DNA of 59,419 bases from Candidatus Sulfopaludibacter sp. SbA3 (lineage in GTDB: Bacteria; Pseudomonadota; Alphaproteobacteria; Caulobacterales; Hyphomonadaceae): the NCBI GenBank assembly GCA_945913285.1, contig CAMEDD010000015.1, positions 1 through 59,419 of the forward strand, in the 5' to 3' direction. A program made the translations under genes and the position numbers. The first letter of the stretch is position 1; every line of letters begins with the position of its first letter. Of the stretch, positions 44,725-54,745 are shown one piece after another. The notes under the pieces are model-generated. The model saw only the letters and a list, made by a program, of their open reading frames with translations, did no database searches and was not told the origin of the DNA.

Positions 44725-46677
44725 ATGAAGCTTGCACTTGGAACGGCCATCCTGGCTGCGTGCTGCCTTGCCGCAGCGGCGGCCGCCGATACCGGTAAAG
44801 CAACGCCGGCAACCGTCGCAGCCAATGAGGCCTTCGCCGAGGGGCTTCCCTGGTCAGACACCAGCGAAGCCGAACTGGCGGCCAGGGGCTTCATTGCGAC
44901 ACTGGAGGATACAAGCATTCTGGCGGCGGACGGACGCGTTGTCTTTGACGCAGGTGCTTATGACTTTGCAGAAGGCAGCCCCCCGGAAACGATGAACCCC
45001 AGTCTCTGGCGCCATCTTGGCCTGCTGAACAATCACGGCCTGTTTGAAGTGGTGCCGGGGCTCTGGCAGGTGCGCGGCCTCGATATCTCGGTGATGAGCA
45101 TCATCGAGTCCGAAACCGGATACATCGTGGTGGATCCGCTCACCGCCACGGAAACCGCGGCGGCGGCCATGTCCCTCGTGCGCAGGCATATTGGCGATCG
45201 CCCCATCGCGGCGGTCATCTACACCCACAGCCACGGCGACCATTTCGGCGGCGTGAAAGGCATCGTCAGCGACGCTGACGTGGTGTCCGGAAAGGTGCAG
45301 ATTATCGCGCCCGATGGCTTCATGGAGCACGCCGTCAGCGAAAACCTCATTGCCGGGCCTGCCATGAGCCGCCGGGCGAACTACCAGTTCGGAACCCGCC
45401 TTACGCCGGGACCGGCCGGTCAGGGCGGCGCGGGTATCGGGACCGGTCTGCCTAACGGATCGATCAGCCTGATCGCGCCGACGTATACGGTCACGAAGAC
45501 CGGTGAGACACTGGTCATCGACGGGATCACGATCGAGTTCCAGGTCACGCCCGGTACCGAAGCACCGTCCGAGATGAACTTCTATCTCCCGCATCTGCGG
45601 GCGCTGTGCCTCGCCGAAAACGCCAATCCGACGATGCACAACATCCTTCCGCCGCGCGGCGCGCTTGTTCGCGATGCAAAGGGCTGGGCGGACTATCTCA
45701 CCGAAGCGATCCGTCTCTACGGCGACCGGACAGACGTGATGTTTGTCTCGCACGGCTGGCCGCGCTGGGGAAAGGATGAGGTCGGCGCCTTCATGTCATC
45801 GCACCGTGATGCGTACAAATACCTCCATGACCAGACCGTCCGCCTGATGAACAAAGGCAACACGGCGGAGGAAATTGCCGAGGTTATTGAGCTGCCGGCC
45901 AGCCTCGCCTCGAAATGGTATAACCGCGGCTATTACGGCACCATGGCGCACAATTCCAAGGCCGTGTACCAGCGCTATCTCGGCTGGTACGACGCCAATC
46001 CGGTCAACCTCAATGCGTGGCCTCCGGAAGAGGCCAGCAAGCGCTATGTCGAGGCGATGGGCGGCAAAGGTAAAGCTTTGCGCACCGCGAAGACGGCCTT
46101 CAAAGCCGGGGATTATCGCTGGGCGGCCGAAGTCGCAGGCCATCTCGTCTTTGCTGATCCCTCCAACACCAAGGCGCGCGAAGCGCTCGCCGAGGCGTTT
46201 GAGCAGATGGGCTACCAGGCCGAAGGCTCGCTCTGGCGCAACATGTACCTGACAGGCGCGGCCGAAGCCCGCGCCGCGCCGACTGGCAGTTCCATCTCCA
46301 CGCTCTCAGCCGATGTCGTCTCCGCTATCTCTGTTGAGCAGGTTTTTGACATGCTGGCTGTCCGGGTGGATCCGCAGCGGGCTGAAGGAAAGTCTGTCAC
46401 GATTGCCTTTGAGTTTCCGGACCTGAAGGAAACGCGGATCGTCAGCATCCGGAACTCCGTCCTGGTTCACGAAGCCAGCTCGGGACAGACGCCGGAGGCA
46501 ACCTTTACGCTCCCCAAGCCGGCCTTCCTGGGAATGATCTTTGCCGGGCAGAAGCCGGTCGATCTGGTCTTGAAGGGTGTCTTGTCGATCAAGGGTGATC
46601 CCGCCGCGGCAGCCACGCTGCTGGGCGTTCTCGATCCACCGGCAACGCCTGAACTGTTCGCGATCGTGACCCCTTGA
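44725..46677 (+). CDS. Exported alkylsulfatase-type metallo-beta-lactamase-fold hydrolase
   Basis: A 650-residue enzyme with a signal peptide (cleavage near AAAADT, residue 22). The metal-binding motif THSHGDHFGG is at 167-176, and a second metal ligand region around TEAPSEMNFYLPHLRALCLAENANPT. A helical dimerisation domain (about 370-500) and an SCP2-like C-terminal domain (about 530-650) follow. This order is that of SdsA1/BDS1-type alkylsulfatases, which cleave sulfate from alkyl sulfates such as SDS. It is probably periplasmic. GGAGG lies at a good distance from the ATG. Confidence 0.92.
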   Translation: MKLALGTAILAACCLAAAAAADTGKATPATVAANEAFAEGLPWSDTSEAELAARGFIATLEDTSILAADGRVVFDAGAYDFAEGSPPETMNPSLWRHLGLLNNHGLFEVVPGLWQVRGLDISVMSIIESETGYIVVDPLTATETAAAAMSLVRRHIGDRPIAAVIYTHSHGDHFGGVKGIVSDADVVSGKVQIIAPDGFMEHAVSENLIAGPAMSRRANYQFGTRLTPGPAGQGGAGIGTGLPNGSISLIAPTYTVTKTGETLVIDGITIEFQVTPGTEAPSEMNFYLPHLRALCLAENANPTMHNILPPRGALVRDAKGWADYLTEAIRLYGDRTDVMFVSHGWPRWGKDEVGAFMSSHRDAYKYLHDQTVRLMNKGNTAEEIAEVIELPASLASKWYNRGYYGTMAHNSKAVYQRYLGWYDANPVNLNAWPPEEASKRYVEAMGGKGKALRTAKTAFKAGDYRWAAEVAGHLVFADPSNTKAREALAEAFEQMGYQAEGSLWRNMYLTGAAEARAAPTGSSISTLSADVVSAISVEQVFDMLAVRVDPQRAEGKSVTIAFEFPDLKETRIVSIRNSVLVHEASSGQTPEATFTLPKPAFLGMIFAGQKPVDLVLKGVLSIKGDPAAAATLLGVLDPPATPELFAIVTP

Positions 46678-46691
46678 AAGCGATCGCTTGT

Positions 46692-47705
46692 TCAGACCGG
46701 TGAGGCTGGCGGCGGCATCCTGGCTCTGCCGGCCGTCACCGTGTCGATCAGGCGAAGCACGGCGGCGAAGTCGTCGAGCAGCTCCCGGACACGGTCGGCG
46801 CTGTCGAGCGGCTTGAACATCGAACCGGGCTCGAACAGGTTTCCGCCCTGTACGGTGATCAGCATTTCTCCGCCGTCAAATGCGGCTTTGAGCTTGCCGC
46901 CCTTGAACACCGTCTCGAGATCGACGAGCTTCTGCATGAAGTCCGGCGTCAGCAGATACCGGCTTTCGACCTGATCTGTTGTGTACACTTCGAAGATTTT
47001 CTCGAAGACGGGGTCTTCCAGCATCGCCCGCTGCATGCCGTTGCCGCCGCCGAAGCGGTTGAAGAAACCGGCGTCGCGCGTGACCAGCGTCCGGCCGAAG
47101 AAGCGCTTGTGGAAATCCAGTTTCAGACACTGGCCCCGGAATACCGTCACCCAGGTCGTCCGTGTGCGGCCTTTAGAGTCAGTCGTGGTGCGCTTCTCTT
47201 CAAGGTGCGCTTCAAAAAGCTCGAAATCGACTTCGCCCCGCTTGCCGGTCACCAGGTCTTCAAAGCTGTACCGGTCCCATCCTGGAACCACGCCGACTTC
47301 CTTGTGCCGGTAGATCGTGTCGCATGTGCCGGGTTTGGGCGTGAAGGCCAGGTCGAGCTGCCGGGCGATGGGTTCAATGATCAGTAATTTGGCTTCGCCC
47401 GCGAGGCGGGAAATGTCCATATTTCCCACGAAGATAACGCCTGCGCCGGCCAGTCCTGCCACGACCGCGACGGCGGGCATCTGCAGGACGACCAGACCAA
47501 GACCTGCGCCCGCCGCTATCATTGCCCCGCCAATCCAGCGCGCCCGGACGGCCTTCGCCGCGGCGGCGACCCGTTCAGATTCGCGGGCAATCAGGTTCGG
47601 CCGGATCTCCTGCTCATAGATGCGTTCGAACCCCTTGAACTCTTCTGGCAGATCGCCGAGCGAGAGCGGCGCCGCGGTCGCCGGATCTGTTGCTCGCTCG
47701 GTCAT
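46692..47705 (-). CDS. DUF3137-like membrane protein
   Basis: A 337-residue protein with two adjacent hydrophobic segments (about 57-95), a short N-terminal cytoplasmic part and a long C-terminal domain containing GWDRYSFEDLVTGKRG, FELFEAHLEEKRT and FRGQCLKLDFHKRFFGRT. This agrees with DUF3137 proteins, whose function is not known. A His/Cys cluster is absent. It is on the same strand as ilvD, 76 bases after it. Confidence 0.75.
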   Translation of the reverse strand: MTERATDPATAAPLSLGDLPEEFKGFERIYEQEIRPNLIARESERVAAAAKAVRARWIGGAMIAAGAGLGLVVLQMPAVAVVAGLAGAGVIFVGNMDISRLAGEAKLLIIEPIARQLDLAFTPKPGTCDTIYRHKEVGVVPGWDRYSFEDLVTGKRGEVDFELFEAHLEEKRTTTDSKGRTRTTWVTVFRGQCLKLDFHKRFFGRTLVTRDAGFFNRFGGGNGMQRAMLEDPVFEKIFEVYTTDQVESRYLLTPDFMQKLVDLETVFKGGKLKAAFDGGEMLITVQGGNLFEPGSMFKPLDSADRVRELLDDFAAVLRLIDTVTAGRARMPPPASPV

Positions 47706-47781
47706 GCCTTCAGTCCTCGGTCTGGAGCCTGCAGCTTAGGCTGTGTCGCCGGCGCCCGGAAGAGGGCGCCGCCGCCGGCCA

Positions 47782-49509
47782 TCAGATATCGGCGTACACA
47801 TGGCTTTCGCCGGCAAAGCCTGGATGTGTCACCGCGCCTTCGTGAGCCGGGCCCACAAGTTTTGCGAACTTGTGCAGCGCGCCGGATCCATACCGGGTCG
47901 TGCGCGGCGTCCACTCGCGCTTGCGGTCCGCCATCTCGGCAGGGGTCCACCGAACATCGATCGTGCCCTTGAGAGCGTCGAGCGTGATGATGTCTCCGTC
48001 CCGCAGCAGGCCAATAGGCCCGCCTTCGGCCGCCTCCGGCCCGACATGCCCGACGCAGAACCCGCGGGTTGCTCCCGAGAACCGCCCGTCGGTGATCAGG
48101 GCCACCTTGTCGCCCATGCCCTGGCCGTAAATCGCGGCGGTCGTCGACAGCATCTCGCGCATGCCGGGTCCGCCCCTCGGCCCTTCGTACCGGATCACCA
48201 GCACGTCGCCTTCCTTGTACTGGCGGTCCCGGACGGCAGCGAAGCAGGCTTCTTCGCCGTCGAATACGCGCGCAGGTCCGGTAAACGTGAGTTCTTTGAG
48301 GCCGGCCACCTTCACGATGGCGCCGTCGGGTGCGAGCGATCCCCAAAGGCCCACGACGCCGCCATTCGGCGACAGGGGATCGGACGCTTCACGGATCACT
48401 TTCTGATCCTTGTTGAACACGACGTCCTTCAGGTTTTCTGCAACGGTCCTGCCTGTCACGGTCATGCAGTGGCCGTGGATCAGGCCTGCATCATAAAGTG
48501 TCTTCATCAGCATTGGAACACCGCCCGCTTCGCCGAAATCCTTGGCGACATAATTGCCGCCCGGCTTCAGGTCGGCAATGTAGGGTGTCTTGGCGAAGAT
48601 CGCGGCGACGTCCTTGAGGTCGAATTTCACGCCGCACTCATGCGCCATTGCGGGCAGGTGCAGCGCCGCGTTGGTCGAGCCGCCCGAGGCAGCCACAACC
48701 ACCGCCGCATTTTCAAAAGCCTCCCGCGTACAGATATCGCGCGGACGGATGTTCTGCTCGATCAGCCGCATCACGGCCCGGCCGCTTTCCACGCAGTATG
48801 CGTCGCGCTCAAGGTAGGGCGCCGGCAAGGCCGAGGAGAGGGGCAGGGCGAGGCCGATCGCTTCGGACACACAGGCCATCGTATTGGCCGTGAACTGACC
48901 GCCGCAGGCGCCGTCACCCGGACAGGCGATTTTCTCCAGCGCTTCCAGCTTGGCACTCGACATCTCGCTCGAGCCGGCCGCGTGCGCGCCGACCGCCTCA
49001 AAAACGTCGAGCACGGTCACGTCCTTGCCTTCGAACCGGCCAGGCAGGATCGATCCGCCGTAGATGAATACCGAAGGCACGTTGAGACGCAGCATCGCCA
49101 TCATCATCCCGGGCAGCGACTTGTCGCAGCCCGCCACGCCGACCAGCGCATCATAGGAATGCCCGCGGATTGTCAGTTCAACCGAGTCGGCAATCACGTC
49201 GCGGCTCACCAGCGACGAGCGCATGCCCTCGTGTCCCATCGCGATGCCGTCGGTGACCGTGATCGTGCAGAACTCGCGCGGCGTGCCATCGGCCTCCTTG
49301 ACGCCGACCGACGCGGCCTGCGCCTGGCGCATCAGCGCGGTGTTGCACGGCGCCGCTTCGTTCCAGCAGGAGGCGACGCCCACGAAGGGCTTCCTGATGT
49401 CCTTCGTGGAAAGACCCATCGCGTAATAATAGCTGCGATGCGGGGCCCGTTCCGGCCCCTCGGTCACATGGCGGGAGGGCAGGCGGGATTTGTCCCAGGA
49501 CTTGGTCAT
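47782..49509 (-). CDS. ilvD: Dihydroxy-acid dehydratase IlvD
   Basis: A 575-residue Fe-S enzyme of valine, leucine and isoleucine synthesis. It removes water from 2,3-dihydroxy acids to give 2-oxo acids. The three cluster cysteines are present: C48 in [10 protein letters not shown], one in [10 protein letters not shown], one in [13 protein letters not shown]. The start at 49509 (MTKSWDKS) fits the family; the frame extends to 49557. valS lies upstream on the same strand, with 141 bases between. Confidence 0.97.
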   Translation of the reverse strand: MTKSWDKSRLPSRHVTEGPERAPHRSYYYAMGLSTKDIRKPFVGVASCWNEAAPCNTALMRQAQAASVGVKEADGTPREFCTITVTDGIAMGHEGMRSSLVSRDVIADSVELTIRGHSYDALVGVAGCDKSLPGMMMAMLRLNVPSVFIYGGSILPGRFEGKDVTVLDVFEAVGAHAAGSSEMSSAKLEALEKIACPGDGACGGQFTANTMACVSEAIGLALPLSSALPAPYLERDAYCVESGRAVMRLIEQNIRPRDICTREAFENAAVVVAASGGSTNAALHLPAMAHECGVKFDLKDVAAIFAKTPYIADLKPGGNYVAKDFGEAGGVPMLMKTLYDAGLIHGHCMTVTGRTVAENLKDVVFNKDQKVIREASDPLSPNGGVVGLWGSLAPDGAIVKVAGLKELTFTGPARVFDGEEACFAAVRDRQYKEGDVLVIRYEGPRGGPGMREMLSTTAAIYGQGMGDKVALITDGRFSGATRGFCVGHVGPEAAEGGPIGLLRDGDIITLDALKGTIDVRWTPAEMADRKREWTPRTTRYGSGALHKFAKLVGPAHEGAVTHPGFAGESHVYADI

Positions 49510-49620
49510 TGACGTGCTTTCCGTGTCGGTGTTCCGAGACAAGGGCGTAGCGCGCAATTTCCTTCCGGAAAAGCGCTTATTCGGCGCGGGAAAGGGCGGT
49601 CTGTGCCCTGAGAGGCCCGG

Positions 49621-49660
49621 TCAGGCCAGATCAGGCCAGATCAGTCCAGATCAGGCCAGA
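49621..49660. repeat. Four tandem 10-base repeats covering the valS stop codon
   Basis: TCAGGCCAGA is repeated four times, with one change in the third copy (TCAGTCCAGA). The last copy includes the valS stop. On the minus strand each unit ends in TGA, so the 10-base period places a stop in all three frames. Confidence 0.9.
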
Positions 49661-52518
49661 TTGGCTAACGCGGTTCGGGCAAGGCTGAGTTTCTCGCGCC
49701 GAAGGGTCCAGTCCTTCACGCGCTCGCGGTTCTCCTCGACGATCTCTTCCGGCGCCCGCGCGACGAAGTCGGCATTGCCCAGCTTCTTCTCGGTCGAGGC
49801 GATGTCCTTCTCGAGGGTCCCGATTTCCTTGTCCAGCCGCTTGCGCGCTTCCGCCCGGTCGATCAATGCCGCAATCTGCAGCGCGACCACCGCCGAGCCG
49901 ACCAGTGTCGACACCGATCCTTCCGGCAGGGCCTCAGCCGTGCCGGTCTCCTCCAGCCTTGCCATCCGCCGCAACACGTCGCCGTGCCGCTCGAGACGTT
50001 CGCAGTCCTGCGCGGAGGGATTGACCAGCGTCATAGGAACCTTCGCGCCCGCGGGCACGCCCAGGTCATTTCGCAGCGAGCGGATCTCTGTGATCACCCC
50101 GATCAGCCATTCGATTTCGGCGGTGGCCTCTGTGTGACTGAACGGCGCGGGCGCCGGCCAGGTCTGCAGCATCAGGAACCCGTCCCTGCCGGTCCGGCCG
50201 GGCGCGCGCCGCTCCCATAATTCCTCGGTCACAAACGGCATGAACGGGTGCAGAAGCTTCATCGCTTCATCCAGAACAAAGCCGCACACCGCGCGTGTCT
50301 CTGCCTTCGCCGCCTCATCGGCGCCCGTCAGGAGCGGCTTGATCAGCTCAACGTACCAGTCGCACAGGGTGTTCCAGACGAACTTGTAGAGCGCGCCGGC
50401 GGCTTCGTTGAATTTGTACTCTTCGATCCCGCGCGTCACGTCCGCGGTGCAGGCCGACAGCTCGCTCAGGATCCATTGGTTGACCGGATATTGCGCGGTC
50501 GCCGGATCATACCCGCCGGGCGCGCCGCATGCGTTCAACTCGGCAAAGCGCGCGGCATTCCAGAGCTTGGTTGCAAAATTCCGGTAGCCTTCGACACGCT
50601 GCTTCGAGAGCCGTACGTTGCGCCCCTGCGCCGCCATCGCCGCCATCGTGAAGCGCAGCGCATCGGCGCCGAACTCGTCGATCAGTTCCAGCGGGTCCAT
50701 GGCATTGCCCTTGGACTTTGACATCTTCTGCCCTTTCTCGTCGAGGACGAGGGCATGGATGTAGATATCCTTGAACGGAGCTTCGCCGGTGAACTCGAGC
50801 CCCATCATCATCATCCGGGCGACCCAGAAGAAGATGATATCGAACGCCGTCACCAGCGTGCTCGTCGGATAGAATGTCTTCAGGGCCTCGGTATTGTCCG
50901 GCCAGCCCTGCGTTGAAAACGGCCAGAGCGCGGACGAGAACCAGGTGTCGAGCACATCCTCCTCCTGGTAGAGGCGTATGCCGTCTTCGCAATCACCCGA
51001 CAACATTGCCTTGCGGGCCTCGTCGCGGCTTGCCGAAACCGCGACAGGCCGGCGGTAGAAGGCCTGCGCCGCCGCGAGCGCCTCGGCCTCGCTGGCCGCC
51101 ACGAAAATGTTTCCCGGGCCGTCATGGAAATGGTCCACCTCAACCTGATGCCCGCCATTGCCGTCCGGCGCCGTGGTCATCACAGGGCCATACCAGGCCG
51201 GAATCCGGTGCCCCCACCACAGCTGCCGGCTCACACACCACGGCTGGATGTTGTCCATCCAGTTGTAATACGTCTTCGTCCAGTTCTCCGGCACGAACCG
51301 CGTGCGCCCGTCCTCGACCGCCGCGCGCGCCGGCTTCGCCAGCGTGCCCGCATCCACGTACCACTGGTCCGTCATCCACGGCTCGATCACGACACCCGAC
51401 CGGTCACCGAACGGCTGTTCGATCTTCAGGTCCTCGACGCGCGCCAGCAGGCCCAGGGCCTCGAACGCTTCAACGACCTTGCTGCGCGCCGCGAACCGGT
51501 CGAGCCCGCGCAGCTCAGCTGGAATGCCGGCGGCATCGGCGTCGGCGCCGCTCTCAATGGCGGCGACCGCCGTCAGAATGTTCAGGGGCGTGTGTCCGGC
51601 CCGCTTGCCCACTTCAAAGTCATTGAAGTCATGCGCCGGGGTGATCTTCACCGCGCCCGAGCCCTTTTCCGGATTGGCATATTCATCGGCGATGACCGGG
51701 ATGCGCCGCCCGGTAATCGGCAGCACAACGTGCTTTCCGACGAGGCCTGCATAGCGCGCATCCTCAGGATGAACGGCCACACCTGTATCACCCAGCATCG
51801 TCTCCGGCCGCGATGTGGCCACGACAATGTAGTCGCGCGCCTCGAGCGTGATGTTCCCGTCTTCGTCCTTGACCGGATGATTGTACGTGATGCCATCCGC
51901 CAGCGGATATTTCAGGTGCCAGTAGTGCCCGGCAACTTCGCGCGTCTCCACTTCGAGGTCGGAGATCGCCGTCTGGAAATGCGGATCCCAGTTCACCAGA
52001 CGCTTGTCGCGGTAGATCAGACCCTTTTTGTAGAGATCGACGAACACTTTCGTCACGGCCCTCGACAGGCCTTCATCCATCGTGAAGCGCTCGACCGACC
52101 AGTCGCACGACGCGCCGAGGCGTTTCAGCTGGCCCGTAATGGCGCCGCCGGATTCGTCCTTCCACGCCCACACGCGCTTGAGGAACGCCTCACGGCCCAT
52201 CGTCCGGCGATCCAGGTTCTGCCCTTCATTTGCGAGCTGGCGCTCAACAACCATCTGCGTGGCGATACCGGCATGATCGGTACCCGGCTGCCACAAAACG
52301 TTCTTGCCGCGCATCCGCTCGAAACGGATCAGCACGTCCTGGAGCGTGTTGTTGAGGGCGTGACCCATGTGCAGCACGCCGGTCACGTTCGGCGGCGGGA
52401 TAACGATTGAGTAGGCCTGCGCGCTCGTATCGCCCGAAGGGCGGAAGCAGCCTGCGGCTTCCCAGGCCTTGTAGAGGCGCGCTTCGGCCTCGGCAGGATC
52501 AAATCTCTGGTCAAGCAT
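49651..52518 (-). CDS. valS: Valyl-tRNA synthetase
   Basis: A 955-residue class I synthetase. The HIGH-type motif is HMGH at 50-53, the KMSKS motif is in GQKMSKSKGN, an editing domain carries the conserved TSRPETMLGD, and a C-terminal coiled coil (about 885-950) is typical of ValS. The start at 52518 (MLDQRFDPAE) agrees with the family; the frame is open to 52545. The popZ-like gene lies upstream with an intrinsic terminator between. Confidence 0.98.
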   Translation of the reverse strand: MLDQRFDPAEAEARLYKAWEAAGCFRPSGDTSAQAYSIVIPPPNVTGVLHMGHALNNTLQDVLIRFERMRGKNVLWQPGTDHAGIATQMVVERQLANEGQNLDRRTMGREAFLKRVWAWKDESGGAITGQLKRLGASCDWSVERFTMDEGLSRAVTKVFVDLYKKGLIYRDKRLVNWDPHFQTAISDLEVETREVAGHYWHLKYPLADGITYNHPVKDEDGNITLEARDYIVVATSRPETMLGDTGVAVHPEDARYAGLVGKHVVLPITGRRIPVIADEYANPEKGSGAVKITPAHDFNDFEVGKRAGHTPLNILTAVAAIESGADADAAGIPAELRGLDRFAARSKVVEAFEALGLLARVEDLKIEQPFGDRSGVVIEPWMTDQWYVDAGTLAKPARAAVEDGRTRFVPENWTKTYYNWMDNIQPWCVSRQLWWGHRIPAWYGPVMTTAPDGNGGHQVEVDHFHDGPGNIFVAASEAEALAAAQAFYRRPVAVSASRDEARKAMLSGDCEDGIRLYQEEDVLDTWFSSALWPFSTQGWPDNTEALKTFYPTSTLVTAFDIIFFWVARMMMMGLEFTGEAPFKDIYIHALVLDEKGQKMSKSKGNAMDPLELIDEFGADALRFTMAAMAAQGRNVRLSKQRVEGYRNFATKLWNAARFAELNACGAPGGYDPATAQYPVNQWILSELSACTADVTRGIEEYKFNEAAGALYKFVWNTLCDWYVELIKPLLTGADEAAKAETRAVCGFVLDEAMKLLHPFMPFVTEELWERRAPGRTGRDGFLMLQTWPAPAPFSHTEATAEIEWLIGVITEIRSLRNDLGVPAGAKVPMTLVNPSAQDCERLERHGDVLRRMARLEETGTAEALPEGSVSTLVGSAVVALQIAALIDRAEARKRLDKEIGTLEKDIASTEKKLGNADFVARAPEEIVEENRERVKDWTLRREKLSLARTALANLA

Positions 52519-52542
52519 CGTCGGGAGGGTCCGGTAAGAGCA

Positions 52543-52572
52543 CAAAAGAAAAGCGCGCCGGTGAGGGCGCGC
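52543..52572 (-). terminator. Intrinsic terminator of the popZ-like gene
   Basis: GCGCGCC-CTCACC-GGCGCGC forms a 7-bp stem on the minus strand, followed by TTTTCTTTT. It separates the popZ-like gene from valS. Confidence 0.85.
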
Positions 52573-52602
52573 CGTTCCCTATATCAAGTTTGGGAAATGA
52601 GG

Positions 52603-53250
52603 CTAGCGCGCCATGCGGGCGATCCGCTGGACTTCGGCTTCTACCTTTTCCTCGACGATGCCCGGAAGGTTCGCATCGAGCCATTCCTTGATCATCGGTT
52701 TCAGCAATTCACGGACAAGACCCTCGATCGTGTTGTTGTCGGTCGAAATCTCCATCCTGGAAATCAGCTTGCCGAGGGCCCCGGCCGCCACATCGGCCGT
52801 GTGCTCGTCGGTAAGGGCGGTTTGGGCGTAGCGGGCGCTGGTGGTCATTGGGGGCTCCGGAGCATTGAAGGCAGGGCGGGCAGGGGAGGCGCGGGGGATG
52901 GGGGCAACCGGCGCTGGCTCGGCCGGCGCCTGAACATCAGCCTGGCGGGCAGACCCCAGCATCTCCTCAAACGAGAATTGCGGACCGGTCAGCCTGACGG
53001 GCTCAGGTTCTGGCGCGGCCTCACCGGACACCTCGAATAATGACGGATCGGTATCTTCAAGGACATCGCCGCCAAGGGCGTCTTCGATGTCCTGGTCGTC
53101 GTTCACGGGCTGAAACGAAGCACTGCGAAATGCGGCCGTTGGTGATGGTCCGGTCTGGCGTGCAGGCACCGGCTCGTCATCCGAGATTATCTTGCGGATC
53201 GATGCGAGGATTTCCTCCATCGTCGGCTCTTTGTGCGCTTCGTTGGCCAT
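52603..53250 (-). CDS. popZ: PopZ-like polar organising protein (DUF2497)
   Basis: A 215-residue protein with the two conserved ends of the family. The N-terminal helix is EPTMEEILASIRKIISDD (8-25), and a C-terminal oligomerisation region holds LVRELLKPMIKEWLDANLPG. The middle (about 30-140) is acidic, Pro-rich and low in complexity, as in PopZ, which forms polar condensates and anchors the chromosome origin in Caulobacter. The position between tolC and valS is conserved in related genomes. Confidence 0.9.
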   Translation of the reverse strand: MANEAHKEPTMEEILASIRKIISDDEPVPARQTGPSPTAAFRSASFQPVNDDQDIEDALGGDVLEDTDPSLFEVSGEAAPEPEPVRLTGPQFSFEEMLGSARQADVQAPAEPAPVAPIPRASPARPAFNAPEPPMTTSARYAQTALTDEHTADVAAGALGKLISRMEISTDNNTIEGLVRELLKPMIKEWLDANLPGIVEEKVEAEVQRIARMAR

Positions 53251-53310
53251 ACCAGCCCCTCGTTCCTAGAATCGCTTACCAGACTATTTTGTCCAGAGTG
53301 GCCGCATCCG

Positions 53311-53336
53311 GTTAACAACCCTTTGACAAGGTTAAC
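53311..53336. promoter_or_regulatory. Paired GTTAAC sites upstream of the popZ-like gene
   Basis: Two GTTAAC palindromes (53311-53316 and 53331-53336) are exactly 20 bases apart, about two helical turns, 61 bases upstream of the popZ-like ATG. They resemble CtrA half-sites but lack the N7 spacing. TTGTCA lies between them on the minus strand as a possible -35. Confidence 0.3.
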
Positions 53337-53362
53337 GCGGACGGTGTTCCAGGACGGCTCTG

Positions 53363-54652
53363 TCAACCCGTAGTGCCGAGGCCGCCCGTTGCCCTCAACA
53401 GCTGGTGCGCCGCGACATAGGCATCGCGCTCGGCCCCGATCAGCGAGAGGCGTGCCTCGAACAGCTGCTGTTCCTGGTCCAGCACGTCCAGGGTCGTGCG
53501 AACACCGACGGCCAGTTCTTCCTTTGCGCCCTCATAGGCGATCTCGGCCGCCTCCACCTGCCGGCGGGAGGCTTCAATCGAGCGCACCGCAGCTTCATAG
53601 CCGAACCAGGACTGCGCAACCTGCGCCCGGACCCGCGTTTCGAACGCATCGACATTGCGGCGCGCCTGTTCCCGTTGCAGTTTCGCGGCATTGACCTGCG
53701 CTTTGACGGCGCCGCCGGTAAAGATCGGCACCCGGCCCTGCGCGACGGCGGACACGTTGGTGTCGCTGCGGCTGGTGTCGCCATAGGTTTCCTGGATTCC
53801 GGCCGTGGTGACGATATTGAGCTGCGGGCGTCCGTCGGCCTTAGCAGCCTCCACCCCGGCTCCGGCAGCGTTTAGTTCTTCGCGTGCGGCCAGGATCGAC
53901 GGGTTGTTCGCATCCGCGTCCGCAAACGCGGTTTCCAGCGTGGCGGGTAACGCGGGCAGGGCGGGCGGCGGTGCCAGATCGCCGGGTGGCTGGCCGGTCA
54001 GGAACTCGTAAAGCGCCTGGCTGCCTTCGAGCGCGGCTTCGGCTCCGGCAAGGGCGGCCTTGGCGCCTTCGAGCCGGGCCTGCGCCTGCGAGACGTCGGT
54101 ACGCGTGACCACGCCCACCTCGAACCGGTCCTGGGCAGCCCGGACCTGTTCGCCGGTGACGTCGACATTGTTTTTCCGGATCGCTGCCGCTTCGCGGTCG
54201 CGGCGGACATCGAGATAGGCGGTCACGACGTCGAGGATCAGATCCTGCTCGGCCGCTTCGAAGTTACGGTCTGCAGCGCCCATTCCGGCTTTCGCGCGTT
54301 TGATTCCGGCGCTGATGCGTCCGCCGGCGTAGATTGCCTGCGAAGCCTGCACCTGCGCGCTGGCAATCGGGCGGTCGCCGACGCCGAAATTAAACTGTGC
54401 ATCGGTATCGACATATTCATATCCGCCGCTCGCCGAGAGGCTCAGTGACGGCAGCCGGGCAGACCGTGCAAGATTAAGGTTTTCCCGCGCGATATCCGTG
54501 CCGTAGCGTTGGATTTCGAGCTGCGGATTGGTTGCGAACGCGGCCGCGACCGCTTCTGGCAGGGTTTCGCTATGCGCCTGGGCCCCAACCATCAGGCTGG
54601 CGAGGCTTGCGCCGAAAAGGAGCTTCAATTTGTTGGCGAGCATTAGCGGCAT
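53363..54652 (-). CDS. tolC: TolC-family outer-membrane efflux protein
   Basis: A 429-residue protein. A signal peptide (cleavage near AQAHSE, residue 29) is followed by two outer-membrane-efflux repeats with long coiled helices (about 120-215 and 320-420) and short barrel strands. The usual length and YDVRRD-like motifs (TAYLDVRRDREA, VTRTDVSQAQARLEGA) support TolC. It could serve RND and ABC pumps, including the pair at 22547-26683. pcm lies upstream with 93 bases between. Confidence 0.94.
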   Translation of the reverse strand: MPLMLANKLKLLFGASLASLMVGAQAHSETLPEAVAAAFATNPQLEIQRYGTDIARENLNLARSARLPSLSLSASGGYEYVDTDAQFNFGVGDRPIASAQVQASQAIYAGGRISAGIKRAKAGMGAADRNFEAAEQDLILDVVTAYLDVRRDREAAAIRKNNVDVTGEQVRAAQDRFEVGVVTRTDVSQAQARLEGAKAALAGAEAALEGSQALYEFLTGQPPGDLAPPPALPALPATLETAFADADANNPSILAAREELNAAGAGVEAAKADGRPQLNIVTTAGIQETYGDTSRSDTNVSAVAQGRVPIFTGGAVKAQVNAAKLQREQARRNVDAFETRVRAQVAQSWFGYEAAVRSIEASRRQVEAAEIAYEGAKEELAVGVRTTLDVLDQEQQLFEARLSLIGAERDAYVAAHQLLRATGGLGTTG

Positions 54653-54745
54653 CCTTCACTGGGCAGGCGGTATATACGCGTGGCCCGTTCCAAGGTGAAC
54701 AGCAATCACTTTTGAGACGAATCGCGACCTCAGGACCGTTAAGCC

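Noticed and set aside
47743-49512. 589-codon plus-strand frame opposite ilvD
   Set aside because: Shadow frame of IlvD, whose cluster cysteines and length are exact.
51124-52410. 428-codon plus-strand frame opposite valS
   Set aside because: Shadow frame; valS motifs are on the other strand.
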